Positions 22,419 to 33,533 of a stretch of DNA of 64,000 nucleotides are shown one piece after another. The position numbers were made by a program, and so were the translations under genes. The stretch comes from Megaustenia siamemsis. Taxonomy: Eukaryota; Mollusca; Gastropoda; Stylommatophora; Ariophantidae. Numbering within the stretch: position 1 is the first letter of the stretch; the number at the start of each line of letters is the position of its first letter. The notes beneath the pieces are model-generated. The model was not told where the DNA came from and did not search any database. It was given only the letters and a program-made list of their open reading frames with translations. The stretch spans positions 31,647,121 through 31,711,120 of the forward strand of contig JAVIAB010000160.1 of NCBI GenBank assembly GCA_032433765.1, given 5' to 3'.

Positions 22419-23924
22419 TGCACTTTAAGCGCCTTATATATAGTTGCTCTAATTAGTTAGATGCTGCACTTAGGGCGCCTTATAGATAGTTGATGTAATC
22501 ACTTAGATGTTGCTCTAAGGGCGCCTTATAGATAGTTGCTGTAATCACTTAGATGTTGCTCTTAGAGCGCCTTATAGATAGTTGTTGTAATCACTTATAT
22601 ATTGCTCTTAGGGTGCCTTATAGATAGTTGCTGTAATCACTTAGATGTTGCTCTTAGGGTGCCTTATAGATAGTTGCTGTAATCACTTAGATATTGCTCT
22701 TAGGGTGCCTTATAGATAGTTGCTGTAATCACTTAGATGTTGCTGTTAGAGTGCATTATAGATAGTTGCTGTAATCACTTAGATGTTGCTCTTAGGGTGC
22801 CTTATAGATAGTTGATGTAATCACTTATATATTGCTCTTAGGGTGCCTTATAGATAGTTGCTGTAATCACTTAGATGCTCTTAGAGCGCCTTATAGATAG
22901 TTGCTGTAATCACTTATATATTACTCTTAGGGTGCCTTATAGATAGTTGCTGTAATCACTTAGATGTTGCTCTTAGAGCGCCTTATAGATAGTTGTTGTA
23001 ATCACTTATATATTGCTCTTAGGGTGCCTTATAGATAGTTGCTGTAATCACTTAGATGTTGCTCTTAGGGCGCCTTATAGATAGTTGCTGTAATCACTTA
23101 GATATTGCTCTTAGGGTGCCTTATAGATAGTTGCTGTAATCACTTAGATGTTGCTGTTAGAGCGCTTTATAGATAGTTGCTGTAATCACTTAGATAGATA
23201 GTTGCTCTTTGGGCGCCTTATAGTTGCTGTAATCACTTAGATGTTGCTCTTTGATAGTTGCTGCCTTATAGTTGCTGTAATCACTTAGATGTTGCTCTTT
23301 GGGCGCCTTATAGATAGTTGCTCTTAATCACTTAGATGTTGCACTTAGGGCGCCTTATAGATAGTTGCTCTAATCAGTTAGATGCTGCACTTAGGGCGCC
23401 TTATAGATAGTTGCTCTAATCAGTTAGATGCTGCACTTAGGGCGCCTTATAGATAGTTGCTCTAATCAGTTAGATGCTGCACTTAGGGCGCCTTATAGAT
23501 AGTTGCTGTAATCACTTAGATATTGCTTTTAGGGTGCCTTATAGATAGTTGCTGTAATCACTTAGATGTTGCTGTTAGAGCGCTTTATAGATAGTTGCTG
23601 TAATCACTTAGATGTTGCTCTTTGGGCGCCTTATAGTTGCTGTAATCACTTAGATGTTGCTCTTTGGGCGCCTTATAGTTGCTGTAATCACTTAGATGTT
23701 GCTCTTTGGGCGCCTTATAGTTGCTGTAATCACTTAGATGTTGCACTTAGGGCGCCTTATAGATAGTTGCTCTAATCAGTTAGATGCTGCACTTAGGGCG
23801 CCTTATAGATAGTTGCTCTAATCAGTTAGATGCTGCACTTAGGGCGCCTTATAGATAGTTGCTCTAATCAGTTAGATGCTGCACTTAGGGCGCCTTATAG
23901 ATAGTTGCTCTAATCACTTAGATG
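22419..23924. repeat. 46-bp satellite array, about 32 units, with higher-order blocks
   Basis: The unit is typically 46 bp: CTCTTAGGGTGCCTTATAGA then TAGTTGCTGTAATCACTTAG then ATGTTG. Two main subtypes occur: one with CTGTAATCACTTAGATGTTG, predominant in the middle, and one with CTCTAATCAGTTAGATGCTG and CACTTAGGGCGCC, found at the left edge and in two right-hand clusters. Some units lack AGATAG and are 42 bp long. A multi-unit block is repeated around 23108-23460 and 23520-23880, giving a higher-order repeat of roughly 0.4 kb. There is no gene inside it. A 66-codon frame at 23566-23766 made of SCCNHLDVALWAPY repeats is an artefact of the 42-bp (14-codon) units. Confidence 0.95.
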
Positions 23925-25273
23925 TGGTGGAAAATGGCAACGTTTTCAGTATCGGCACTTTCATTGTTGACAGATTAAAGCTGGTTAGACACGAACACTG
24001 TCCGCTAATATAGTGCCAAGTTATTCTAGTAGTAACAATACTATCAGTTATATATCAGTTCCGGTTTACTGGTTACGCACTTGCTCCATTACTTTAGTAC
24101 ACTGTATTGTTTTTATCTATGATACTCTACTTAAGCCTTTTTAGTTCATTCTTCCAACCTGAGCTTATGTTAGTTCTATTTTATAATACACATTAGTTCG
24201 CTGTAGGACCACACTTGGGTACTGTAATACTCTCGTGGGGCTACAAACTCGCTACGTTTATTTGTAAGAAGCCAGCCCCTTTAATTATCAGCCGGGCCAA
24301 CATCTGAACTAATTTGTGAAGCTTAGTGAAACCAAATTATAACGAGATAGAAGAAAAGTTGTTTTAAAAAAAAACCCTGGGGGGAAAAGGATATGACTTA
24401 ACAGCTAATAACTGTTAACAAGTCTGCTTTTTTCTTCTATCATTATTGATGTATAATATCTATGTCACTTATTTGTAATATATTCACACGTCAGTCCCCG
24501 TTGTAAAAATAAAAAGGTGGGATCGGTGGGACAAGAGACGCGATGTGATGATTATAAACATCTTCTGTTTTTAGACATCTTTGACTGGTGTGTTTTTTTC
24601 TGTTCTGTCTGGCTTTCATTTACAATGCACATTCATATTCTATCTCTCAATTACGCACATAAACTCATATTTTCTCATTCATTTGCGCACTCTTTCACTC
24701 ATCCTCTCACTTTCATTTACACCTTTCACTCCTCTTCTCACTTTCATTTATATTAAAACTTAACTCACTTACCTTCTCTCTTTCATTAATTCAAAACACG
24801 CGTATCTATAACAACTTGCTGGAACATTAAAACTCGTTGTATATGCACATGTTATAATTGCACTTGTGATGCAGGTTGTAACGATTATATTTAGATCTGC
24901 TATTTGAGCTATATTTCTATCTGTACAATTTACTCCTAGCCACATCATTCCAAGGAACTTGGGTAGTGGGGTGCAGGGATAGAGACATTATTTCTTATTT
25001 CCTGGCTATAAGTTTCCAATGTCTTCCCTGAAGCCACATTTCACAAATCAGATTTTGAGCTAAATTAGGAAGACAGTCAAGGAAAAGAATATCTCTAAAC
25101 ACAATCAATTTCTCATTACCAGAAGGCCTGCTCTGTGTCGTGACCTAGAAAATAGAGCGTCCGGATTGATTTGTTCCGTGAGTGTAGTGATATTCGTGGA
25201 TGCTTGTCTTAAGAGAGAGGCAAGCAGTAATCAAGAGCCTGGATTTAAGAGTAACAGTGTTTGCTCAAACAGA

Positions 25274-25304
25274 TTTTTTTTTTTTTTTTGGGGGGGGGGG
25301 GGGG
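25274..25304. repeat. T16/G15 homopolymer junction
   Basis: A run of T passes directly into a run of G. The same T-then-G order occurs at 62444-62465 and, as its complement, at 48039-48062 and 55768-55801. Confidence 0.9.
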
Positions 25305-25365
25305 AAGGCTTAAGAGTGTAGTTGAAAAGTGTTCCTGTTTGAAGGATAAATGCATAGTGAGGGTC

Positions 25366-25390
25366 TTTATTTATTTATTTATTTATTTTT
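25366..25390. repeat. (TTTA)n microsatellite
   Basis: About six TTTA units end in a T-run, just left of the SINE at 25413-25673. Confidence 0.85.
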
Positions 25391-25412
25391 TTACATGAAC
25401 GTTCAAATAGTA

Positions 25413-25673
25413 AAAGTGAAGTAAGAGTCCCCTGCACGTCTTACTTATGCGTATGGGGAATGAACATTTTTTTTTTTGGGTGATGTTGTCGATATCACGA
25501 CAGGCGGCCTTTATTTCCAAGTAAAATCTCTAGGTCCCCCATAGAAAGAGGCTAGGTGAACTCCGGAGCCTTGTCGGTTCGAAAAAAGGGCCACCTTTGG
25601 GGACAGAACCCGGACCCTTCTAATCAGGATGCGAGTAGTGTAAACACTGAGCCACCGAGGTTTCACTAATATA
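25413..25673 (-). mobile_element. Diverged SINE related to family 1
   Basis: On the minus strand a tRNA-like head (CTCGGTGGCTCAGTGTTTAC, box B GGGTTCTGTCCCC) leads into a body that aligns with the family-1 SINEs: both have a ggaa-taaag-cggc stretch followed by a ...atatcgac.acat.accc core, and both finish near a ttcccyat.cg segment. A candidate 8-bp TSD, AAATAGTA, lies at 25405-25412 and 25674-25681. It is older and more diverged than the other family-1 copies. Confidence 0.75.
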
Positions 25674-25809
25674 AAATAGTACAACAGCTTTTTTCATGAA
25701 ACAAATATTAAATAATTTAAATGTATTCCTTTGTAATTAATCGCAATGTAATATTAAACGTGTCGGTAACGTGGTAATGTTAATCTATGCTGAACTAACA
25801 AGAGGTCGT

Positions 25810-25910
25810 ACAAAGCGTGATGGTCAAAGCGTTGGTTTAGCGATGAAGTGGAGGCGAGTTCAAACTCAATTGACGCTCTCCAGTTGACCCAAGAGCAACA
25901 CGTGGGTCTC
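25810..25910 (+). mobile_element. Possible tRNA-derived SINE head
   Basis: The sequence has TGGTCAAAGCGTTGGTTTAG followed by GCGAGTTCAAACTC, a plausible but imperfect box A/box B pair. A (CT)n run at 25911-25924 follows. No body or TSD was recognised. Confidence 0.3.
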
Positions 25911-26228
25911 TCTCTCTCTCTCTCTTCCCCCCCCTCCCCCCTGCAGAAATTGTAGATTGTTATAGTGACATGTGAAATGATAGATGTTTTCTGTGTTCTC
26001 CAGCAGATTTCTGAATTAATCAGTTCTTAGATTGTAGACATTATCAATTTTTATTAAAACTTAAACAACATATACACATAATTTAATGTAAGTAAAAAAA
26101 AAAAAAAACCCGCGCCCGCACACACACACACAGAGATATGCCCCAATAAATAAATAAAATATAAAATCAATAAAGTAAATTAAGTATAATTAAGTGAAAA
26201 TATTATATTTATATAAGGGAAATTTGCA

Positions 26229-26580
26229 TTTGTAACACAGCCAGGAGTGGTGGGGGGGTCCCCCATGTGGCTGGTGGAGATGAAAGAAAGGTTACTGTTT
26301 GAAAGGGGGATCTATCTCCATTCCACAAGTACACTATAAATAACTGTACTTCTCATGTCCTCACATTCTCTCTTGCTCCTGCCTCAGCACTACTGGTTGA
26401 GGGTTCTGGTTCATCATTTCTATGGAGAAGAAACTTCTCAGTATAGTCTAGTGTTGGCGATACATTCTATTTTCACCTCAATCGTTGATACTACAACCTT
26501 CCGAAGACTTAGGATTCCTTGCTTCTACACTCTATGTGGATGTCATAGTTAATAAATAGGGGTTGTATATATGTTAAACT
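26229..26580 (+). other. Weak candidate solo LTR
   Basis: The stretch starts TGTAACACAGCCAGGAGTGG, has a TATA-like CTATAAATA at about 26333 and an AATAAA at about 26552, as an LTR would. However, I find no matching CA end with a target duplication and no second LTR. It may be ordinary sequence. A 65-codon open frame within it has no recognisable product. Confidence 0.2.
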
Positions 26581-27333
26581 AAATACACCACGGAAAGAAC
26601 ATTGAAAACAAAAGAGCATTAACAGATTGCATTTTTTTAAAACCATGGACATGTAGTTCGAACGTAGAAACAACGTTAAAATTCCCGGATCGAAATTCTC
26701 TCGAATTTAGCGATTGAATTCTGAAACTTTTGAAAATAAAGTAGCTCGGTGTACGATGTGGTCCATATGTGAGAATGTTAATACATGTACTATATTTTTT
26801 AAGATAGTATTTGATGAATTATTAATTTGTAAATACATAGTCATGAAAATTACGCAAGTACGTTCATAATGATGTTTGAGCAGGTTTTAAATGTAGTTTT
26901 TTTTTTTTTTAAAAAGTCATCTTTTTTAACATTACATTTATATTTTGGCTTGTCCCTTTGAAAGCGCGGTCGTTTTAATTTATAAAGACTGTTTTATTTG
27001 TTTGGAAAGCTGGATTCCTGTTTATTTGAGTTCTTGTGTGTTACATTAAGATTACAACATTATCATGACACAGAAAAATAGAACAGTTTGATCTTGTGAT
27101 GAAAATGCATTATTTTGTGAATGTTAGAGAGATGTACAAATATCAAATATACAAAATAATTAAATACTACGCGGCACCGTGAGTATAGCTGCAGCCGATG
27201 AAGGCTTTTACCAAAACTTTGTAGTTTGTCTAGTCTTTCTGTCAGTATAGCTGCTCCATGCCATTGTATGTTTATTTGTTATGTGCATGTTGCACATATG
27301 CAATAAGGAATAATATAAGTTCTGATATATAAT

Positions 27334-27395
<62 letters not shown>

Positions 27396-27396
27396 A
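27334..27396. repeat. (GA)n followed by (GACA)n
   Basis: A GA dinucleotide run of about 17 nt changes into a GACA tetranucleotide run with one AAAC interruption. Confidence 0.95.
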
Positions 27397-29969
27397 GCAG
27401 CCGTGTTATACACTTAACAGCTTCATGGACAGACAAGCGCACGATTCCTGAACGAATGCAATTATTACAAAATTATAACCGAGTAAAATACGTGTAAACA
27501 TTTCAGTAGTGGGAGTTGACATTTGGACGATTAAAGCACGTCATTTGCATGAAAAGCGGCATTTGTACGGCTTTGTTATAAAATATGAATATAAAATTAG
27601 TGGTATTAAAAAATGAAAACAGTAAGACGTTCAATATACTTCTAAAACCAAAAGTTGTAATATTCTATGAAGCTTAATAAAATGCAAGAGATAGAAAACA
27701 GACGGGCACGGCGAAAAGAGAAAAATATATGTTTGAAAAGAGTTCAAAAAGGTGGACATGTATTAGTTGGACTGTGTGGCTCACATGGCAAGTTGCCTAA
27801 AAGTGTCAGGGATTTACAGCATGCACTATTCAATGCAAGCGGACGGCGCGTGTTTTAGCCATATATATATATATATACTTGTAAATTGTTTATATACTTG
27901 TAAATTGTATATTTATTTGTAAATCTATACAGGGATGTGACTCGAAAATATGTGTCGCCAGCAAGAAAAAAAAAGACTACAATTGTTATGTCTTTTATTC
28001 AATTTCTGGGTTGTGATAGGAATTTTCTGTGGGTTGGAGAATCTGGACCGCATGTCCAGTGCAGTCGGCACAAGGTTTCCAAATGAGAATTGTCATTTCA
28101 ATTCCGATAGTTAAAAATAAATACAAAAATAAATTAAAGTTGATCCTTCCGTGATAAGAACCCACGTTCGCCTTATTTAGTGAGCGACAGATTTTTATCC
28201 AATAGGCAACCAAACACACACAAATCCTGCGTTTTCTCAACAGTTAAATAAAATCCGCACAACTAATTATAGATAGCACAAGATCGTGATACTGGAGAAG
28301 GACGGAAGAGACCGAACAAATGCTAGTTATATGTAAGCGTCAATAATGTTCTATAACAAGACAGGTGGAGTTGATTTGTCTCGTTCAACAAAGAGGGGTG
28401 GGGAAAAAAAATAGAGGCCATGGAATGAAGTATATGGGATGTCAGATTCTGATGTAACACAAATCAAGATATATTGGAAATGTGGAAAAAGGGGGGACAA
28501 GTGCTGTCAGAAATATGACGAAGATTCTAGCATCTAAGCAAATAACGAACAAGGTGAAAATGAGAACTGTCAAGTGTTTATTTATTCAACGATAATTAGC
28601 TGCGCACAGACATGAACAATAAGCAGGTAGTTTGAAGATATAATCGACGCCTTTTGATTTGGCACGTAGACAAAGATAGCATATTTCTTGCAAATAAAAT
28701 CAAACAAATGAAGCAGTTTTCTAAAACTATTAATGATTAAACGACATATAAGGCAAAGGAAACGACATTTCAAGATTTCTCTGGCCAATTAAAAAAAAAA
28801 GACATGAAGTCATTATGAAGACCATTAGAGAGGTCACGCTTTGCAAGAGGGTGCCAGCGATATAGATCGAGTCCAACATTTACTAAGGCAAGCCGGAGAC
28901 ATCGGTATCATTGGAAAGGTAAAAAGCCATAACTTGATAATTATATTTAGATATATATAGAATTATCAGCTTGCTAGAATGTTCCGAGTACCACAAATAT
29001 AAGTATGTAGGTGTTCATTTATGTCAGTCTTCTTTGCGGAGGCGGCAACTAACCAGATGAATGGTATAATACAAGGCGCAAGGCTATATGTATGAAACAA
29101 AATGAGGCGGGATTTTTGTCTGCTGCAAATATATTGAAAGGCCCGGAACGCGGAAGAAAATTCAGTACGTCTTAAGGGAATAAATACTTAGCCTGGCATT
29201 AATCAGCATTCTTTGTTGTGAGTACACTGCATGAATAGAAGGCTGGCATTGCTGATACACACTGGTAGACAGCGGAAACGAAGAAACGTTTTCATACGTG
29301 ATCAAAATATTGGTTATTTTGTCTGATTAGAAACTGCTAGGCAACTCCTGTCCAACGACCAGCAGCAAGCAAACGCTAATTGATAAATAAACAATGTAGC
29401 TCTTGTCTGGGGAAATTAATTTTCTATTACAATCTTGTCTAAGAAGCGGAGACTGTAACTTTACACATGGGATTTCTTAAAAATAATAGAAACGAGAAAT
29501 AATAATCTTGTATAATCTAACAACAACAACGTGGATACTTCAATTAAATTCTTTGTTGTTGATGAAGTTTGTCCTGATGATCATTGCTACTATGGGTATC
29601 GTCAATTCAGGGAGCGAGTTGCGTAGGATGATCTGGGTCGTGGTTTACATCTAGATGCATATTTGCACGTTTCATCGGAACAGTCAGACTTCACTATGGT
29701 ATTATCTTGTGTTTCGCGTTCTTTCTTCATCTCTCTTAGTAGTGTTCACCCGTTAGGTAGACGTGGATACGTTGTGTCGCTAGTTTACGGCAAAGTTGCG
29801 ATATCTCCGCCTTTCGGCCCGACACATCCGTCTTCGACATAGGTAGATTTAAATATAGCTATGAGTTGCTGACCACAATTGAGTTCTTTCTCTAATGCGT
29901 TTGGGACCTCGAATTGTTTAAAGAGAACGAATAAGATTTGTCGCCACAGATTAATTAAGAGTTATTCAC

Positions 29970-30396
29970 ATATTAAATGGCATCAGTTAATTTCACTATT
30001 GTCCAAGAAGGAAATAACTCTAGATGCAAAACGGGCACCCTACCGTACAATCTTCATCCCAACGTTGTGCTACCGATGCCAGTCCTGGACCATAGATCCA
30101 AGAGCAATAAGAAGAATATCTACTACATAGATGAAATGTGTTAGACGAATGACAGGAAACAACCTGAGAGATAAGATACAAAATTAATAACTGAGAAAAG
30201 AAGCTAAGAATAATCCCCGCCATTGAATATATAACGAAACAACAGAGAAAATGGTTTTGCCACGTGACAAGGCAGAAAAATCAAAACACAACACAACAAG
30301 CCTTTAATAAACATTGCGAGAACACCAGGCCCAAGGGCCGACCACCAAAACGATGGATTGATGGGATATTAGAAACACTAGGAAACAACAGCAGCA

Positions 30397-30446
<50 letters not shown>

Positions 30447-30520
30447 GAACAGAAGAGCAAGACACCACAAATTATATCTCCCCTCGACGCCGAAAGGCAA
30501 ATGAGGAAGGAAAGATGAAA
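29970..30520 (+). mobile_element. LINE 3' fragment invaded by a (GA)n expansion
   Basis: Translation across several frame breaks gives KRAPYRTIFIPTLCYRCQSW, then KCVRRMTGNNLRDKIQN, then QQRKWFCHVTRQKNQN, then RPKGRPPKRWIDGI. This is the ordered C-terminal half of a LINE protein. A (GA) run at 30399-30445 lies between the last coding block and the 3' UTR, which ends CCCCTCGACGCCGAAAGGC. The copy shares family with 16625-16975. Its frame interruptions make it a pseudogene. Confidence 0.78.
30399..30445. repeat. (GA)23 microsatellite inside LINE
   Basis: A GA run of 47 nt is preceded by a CAG triplet run. Its frame produces an artefactual RERERE tract. Confidence 0.95.
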
Positions 30521-30959
30521 TTAATTTCTTCATTTGTATACTTATTTAAAATTGTATGTGTCATCTCCACCATGTTCTGTGATGCATGATTCATTACAAC
30601 CTCTCCTGCACTATGCGTCAGAGTTTTGATTAAAAGTTATAACATTGTGTGTGATGCTTTATATTTATATTCCAGATGTCATTACGTTTCAGTTTTAACA
30701 TAAGTACTGGCGTGGTGGCAAATAATAAATGCGTTTGATGTGGCATATGGTCACACTAATACACAAGTAATGCTGCGCTTTTGAACAGTGTTTTTGTGCG
30801 AAATAATACTTCATCCTTCATATTTACTTTTAGTGCTAGTATTCTGAATGCTGTCATTGTCCCGTCACTGTTTATTGTGTATTTAAAGATATAACTTGTG
30901 AGCCGTTGAAACGATGTAATAATAACTGAATAACATTTGGTAAAAATGCATACACGTGC

Positions 30960-30961
<2 letters not shown>

Positions 30962-31000
<39 letters not shown>
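30962..31000. repeat. (GA)19 microsatellite
   Basis: A pure GA run of 39 nt. The minus-strand frame reads as an artefactual LSLSLS tract. Confidence 0.95.
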
Positions 31001-31002
<2 letters not shown>

Positions 31003-31609
31003 GTCATCTTATGGCCTGGTTGCAGTTGGCAAGTCAGAAAAGAAAAGGTCATATACCTGCAGCAAGGCACCAGTAGAGATTTGCTATAGAAAAGAATAGA
31101 TTCATTAAAACCTACAATGCCACAATTATTTTTCATCGTTTTTGAGATGGGTGGGTATCTGTTGTTATCTCATTTGAGTATTTGAGACTCTCAGACTACC
31201 AGTCCACAATCAATATAGCAGGAAATTGCCTGAGGTTGTCACGCCGGACTTTATGCCCCCCTCCCTCACCCAATAACTAGCAACTAGTGGCAGTAATGCT
31301 ACAAGAAATTAAAATGTGGGAAGACAATCGGAAATAAGAAAAACAGATGCCCAGTTTTGATTAATTGCAATTTTGCGAAGCTGTCGGTGAGTTGGGTTGT
31401 ATGTCATTATATGGCTAGCTACAGTGTATATGGTGTAATGAAATATTTGACATTGTCAACAAATAAATAATGGGAAAACTTCGAGGCTAGCATAAGTAAT
31501 AAACAAACATATTTGTTTTGTTTTGCGAAAGTAATAGTGACAGTGTACTTAGTTTATTGTTTATTTTTGAATATAGGAATGTGATGGTAATATTTGTTTT
31601 ATATGAATT

Positions 31610-31850
31610 GTCCAGAAAGAAACAATCATCATTTTTCGGGCACATCATGAGAAGTGGAAAGTTGGAATACTTGGTTACAATTGTAAAAACACAGGGAAAG
31701 AGATCGCGGACGACAAAGAGAAAATATTAGATAGCTTTTTGTCACTGCATGGAAAACAGTCAACAACAGAATTGATACGATGCATAGTGGATAGAAGATT
31801 GTGGAAGAACATGCTCGCCTGCGCCAACCGGTATGGCACATCATGATGAT
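31610..31850 (+). mobile_element. LINE 3'-end fragment, (ATG)n tail
   Basis: A frame reads SRKKQSSFFGHIMRSGKLEY, then a KTQGKRSRTTKRKY segment, then WHGKQSTTELIRC after a frameshift. It ends CACATCATGATGATG. It is nearly colinear with the fragment at 3350-3622, differing by substitutions and small indels, and is a second copy of that family. Confidence 0.8.
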
Positions 31851-32104
31851 GAATTGTCCTAATGTCCTATATTGTTAGCCTTAGTAACTTTGTTTTTCAC
31901 CAATTCTATCCACTTTCCAACCCTTAGAGGATTTCAATGCTCTGTGTTTTCTACCTTGTAGATCAGCATTTCAGGACTGACATTTAGTTCACATAAAACC
32001 ATATGACACTCATTTCTCTGTATTATTCTGCTTTTTCTTACAATTTATTTACTACTGCTGAATTCACAGCATGCTTGTTGTTTAGGGCTTTTTAGTTTGT
32101 TTTA

Positions 32105-32640
32105 AAATATAAGTTTTAGTCATTGCCTGATCGATGTTCAACAATTTAGGTGCGTATAGGTCAAACAGAGGTTTAACTAGACACTTTCAATTGCTGGACA
32201 GGGCACTTTCAATTGCTGTGATCTCATTCCACTTGATCTTTCGATCCTGGTCTAGGTGCAAAGCACTTGAATTTGTTTTTTTATGCGCCTCACGACTGTG
32301 GGTTTATTTCCACTCTGCAGACATCAACAAGCAACGTTTGTCTGATTTAGTTCCTCTACATTAATTGCAGTACTTTCTTCTTTCTGTTTGTACCGTGCAA
32401 TTTTACTACTGATAGGAGGTATATGTAGCGTTCTGGAGATTGCTGATTGTATAGTTTGGAGTTGATGTCATACTGAATTTATTTAGCGCCTCTCAGATCC
32501 ACATAATCCATTATTCCCTCGGTTATCCTTTCACCTTGTAGTCTGGTGTTTTCATTTAAGCTCGTCTCGCAGGCTGTTGGGTTCCATTCAGGTCAGATGT
32601 CCAAACCATTTAGTTCTTTGATGTTCAATATAATCATATA
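32105..32640 (-). mobile_element. Decayed LINE 3' region
   Basis: On the minus strand, near the high-coordinate end, translation gives WFGHLT.MEPNSLRDELK after an RTK-like lead. This W(F/L)GH...M motif occurs in the C-terminal domain of LINE proteins. Downstream sequence is riddled with stops but remains weakly alignable to a KQ..A. end. The exact 3' limit is uncertain. Confidence 0.5.
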
Positions 32641-33510
32641 CTAGAATTGTCCCTGCGGGGTTTATCAGTTAATTTCCTTTTAACCTCTATCCCTGCTTGT
32701 TTTGTTTCCAGCATTCTTATTCATCTAATTTGTATGAAATGAATATGTGATATTGAATTGTTTCTTTATTCATGTAGTGTGTTGTTATTTGAATTGGCAG
32801 TTACGATTTTAAATAGTATAGAATTGGTTTTTTTGTTGTTCTTGTCCGTTATTGTTAATGGTTCCCATTCGAAGGTCTAGACCAGTGCACAACAATATAT
32901 GTTTGACATTAGCTGACCGTGCAAACAAATAATATATAGCCAGTCACAAGATCAGTATTTCTTGAATAGGTTGAGTCTTGCTCATGCATTTGTACATCAA
33001 CACAATATGTAAAGGTATATTCCATTAAATCCCAGGTAAGGGGTTTTGGTCCACTGCATGTGTTAGCATGTCGTTAAAACATGATTATTTGTTTAAAATG
33101 AGGTGTTTCATCAGATACGAGTTGTTATTGCGGCATGTGTGTGTACAAGTTACAGTCCACCCCCCCCCCCATTTTGGAGTGTGATATTAAATGTCCTATA
33201 CCCATACACATATACGAAAGAGCTAGATAAGAGGAGATGATTTACCTGTTTCTACACAATGAAGACAGCAACAAAGACTTACTACTCAATGATACAAATG
33301 GGAATTGTTCTGAAGTACATGTACAGTCCCTCACGCACGTTAGTGCTTAATTATACTTCACAGATAACACAAACTTTTGTACTGGACAGATATTGCCAAA
33401 ACTCCCATAATATATTAATGAGATTACACGAAATGAAAAATAGTTCTTGGAGGGGTCCCTTGAGTGAAATTGTGTTATCACTTTATACACACGCACGTAC
33501 GCACACACAT

Positions 33511-33533
33511 TTATTATTATTATTATTATTATT
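33511..33533. repeat. (ATT)n microsatellite
   Basis: About eight ATT units follow an (AC)n-like stretch. A 174-codon frame that crosses it (33259-33783) has no family signature and is not called. Confidence 0.85.

Noticed and set aside
23566..23766. Repetitive open frame (SCCNHLDVALWAPY units) as a repeat protein
   Set aside because: It arises from 42-bp units of the satellite that happen to be a multiple of three. Neighbouring 46-bp units shift frame at once, and there is no start context or homology.
22419..23924. CRISPR-like array
   Set aside because: The 46-bp units are directly adjacent with no variable spacers and the genome is animal. It is a satellite.
28140..28215. tRNA-like segment on the minus strand (GTGGGTTCTTATCAC)
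   Set aside because: Box B is imperfect and no cloverleaf or SINE body could be recognised.
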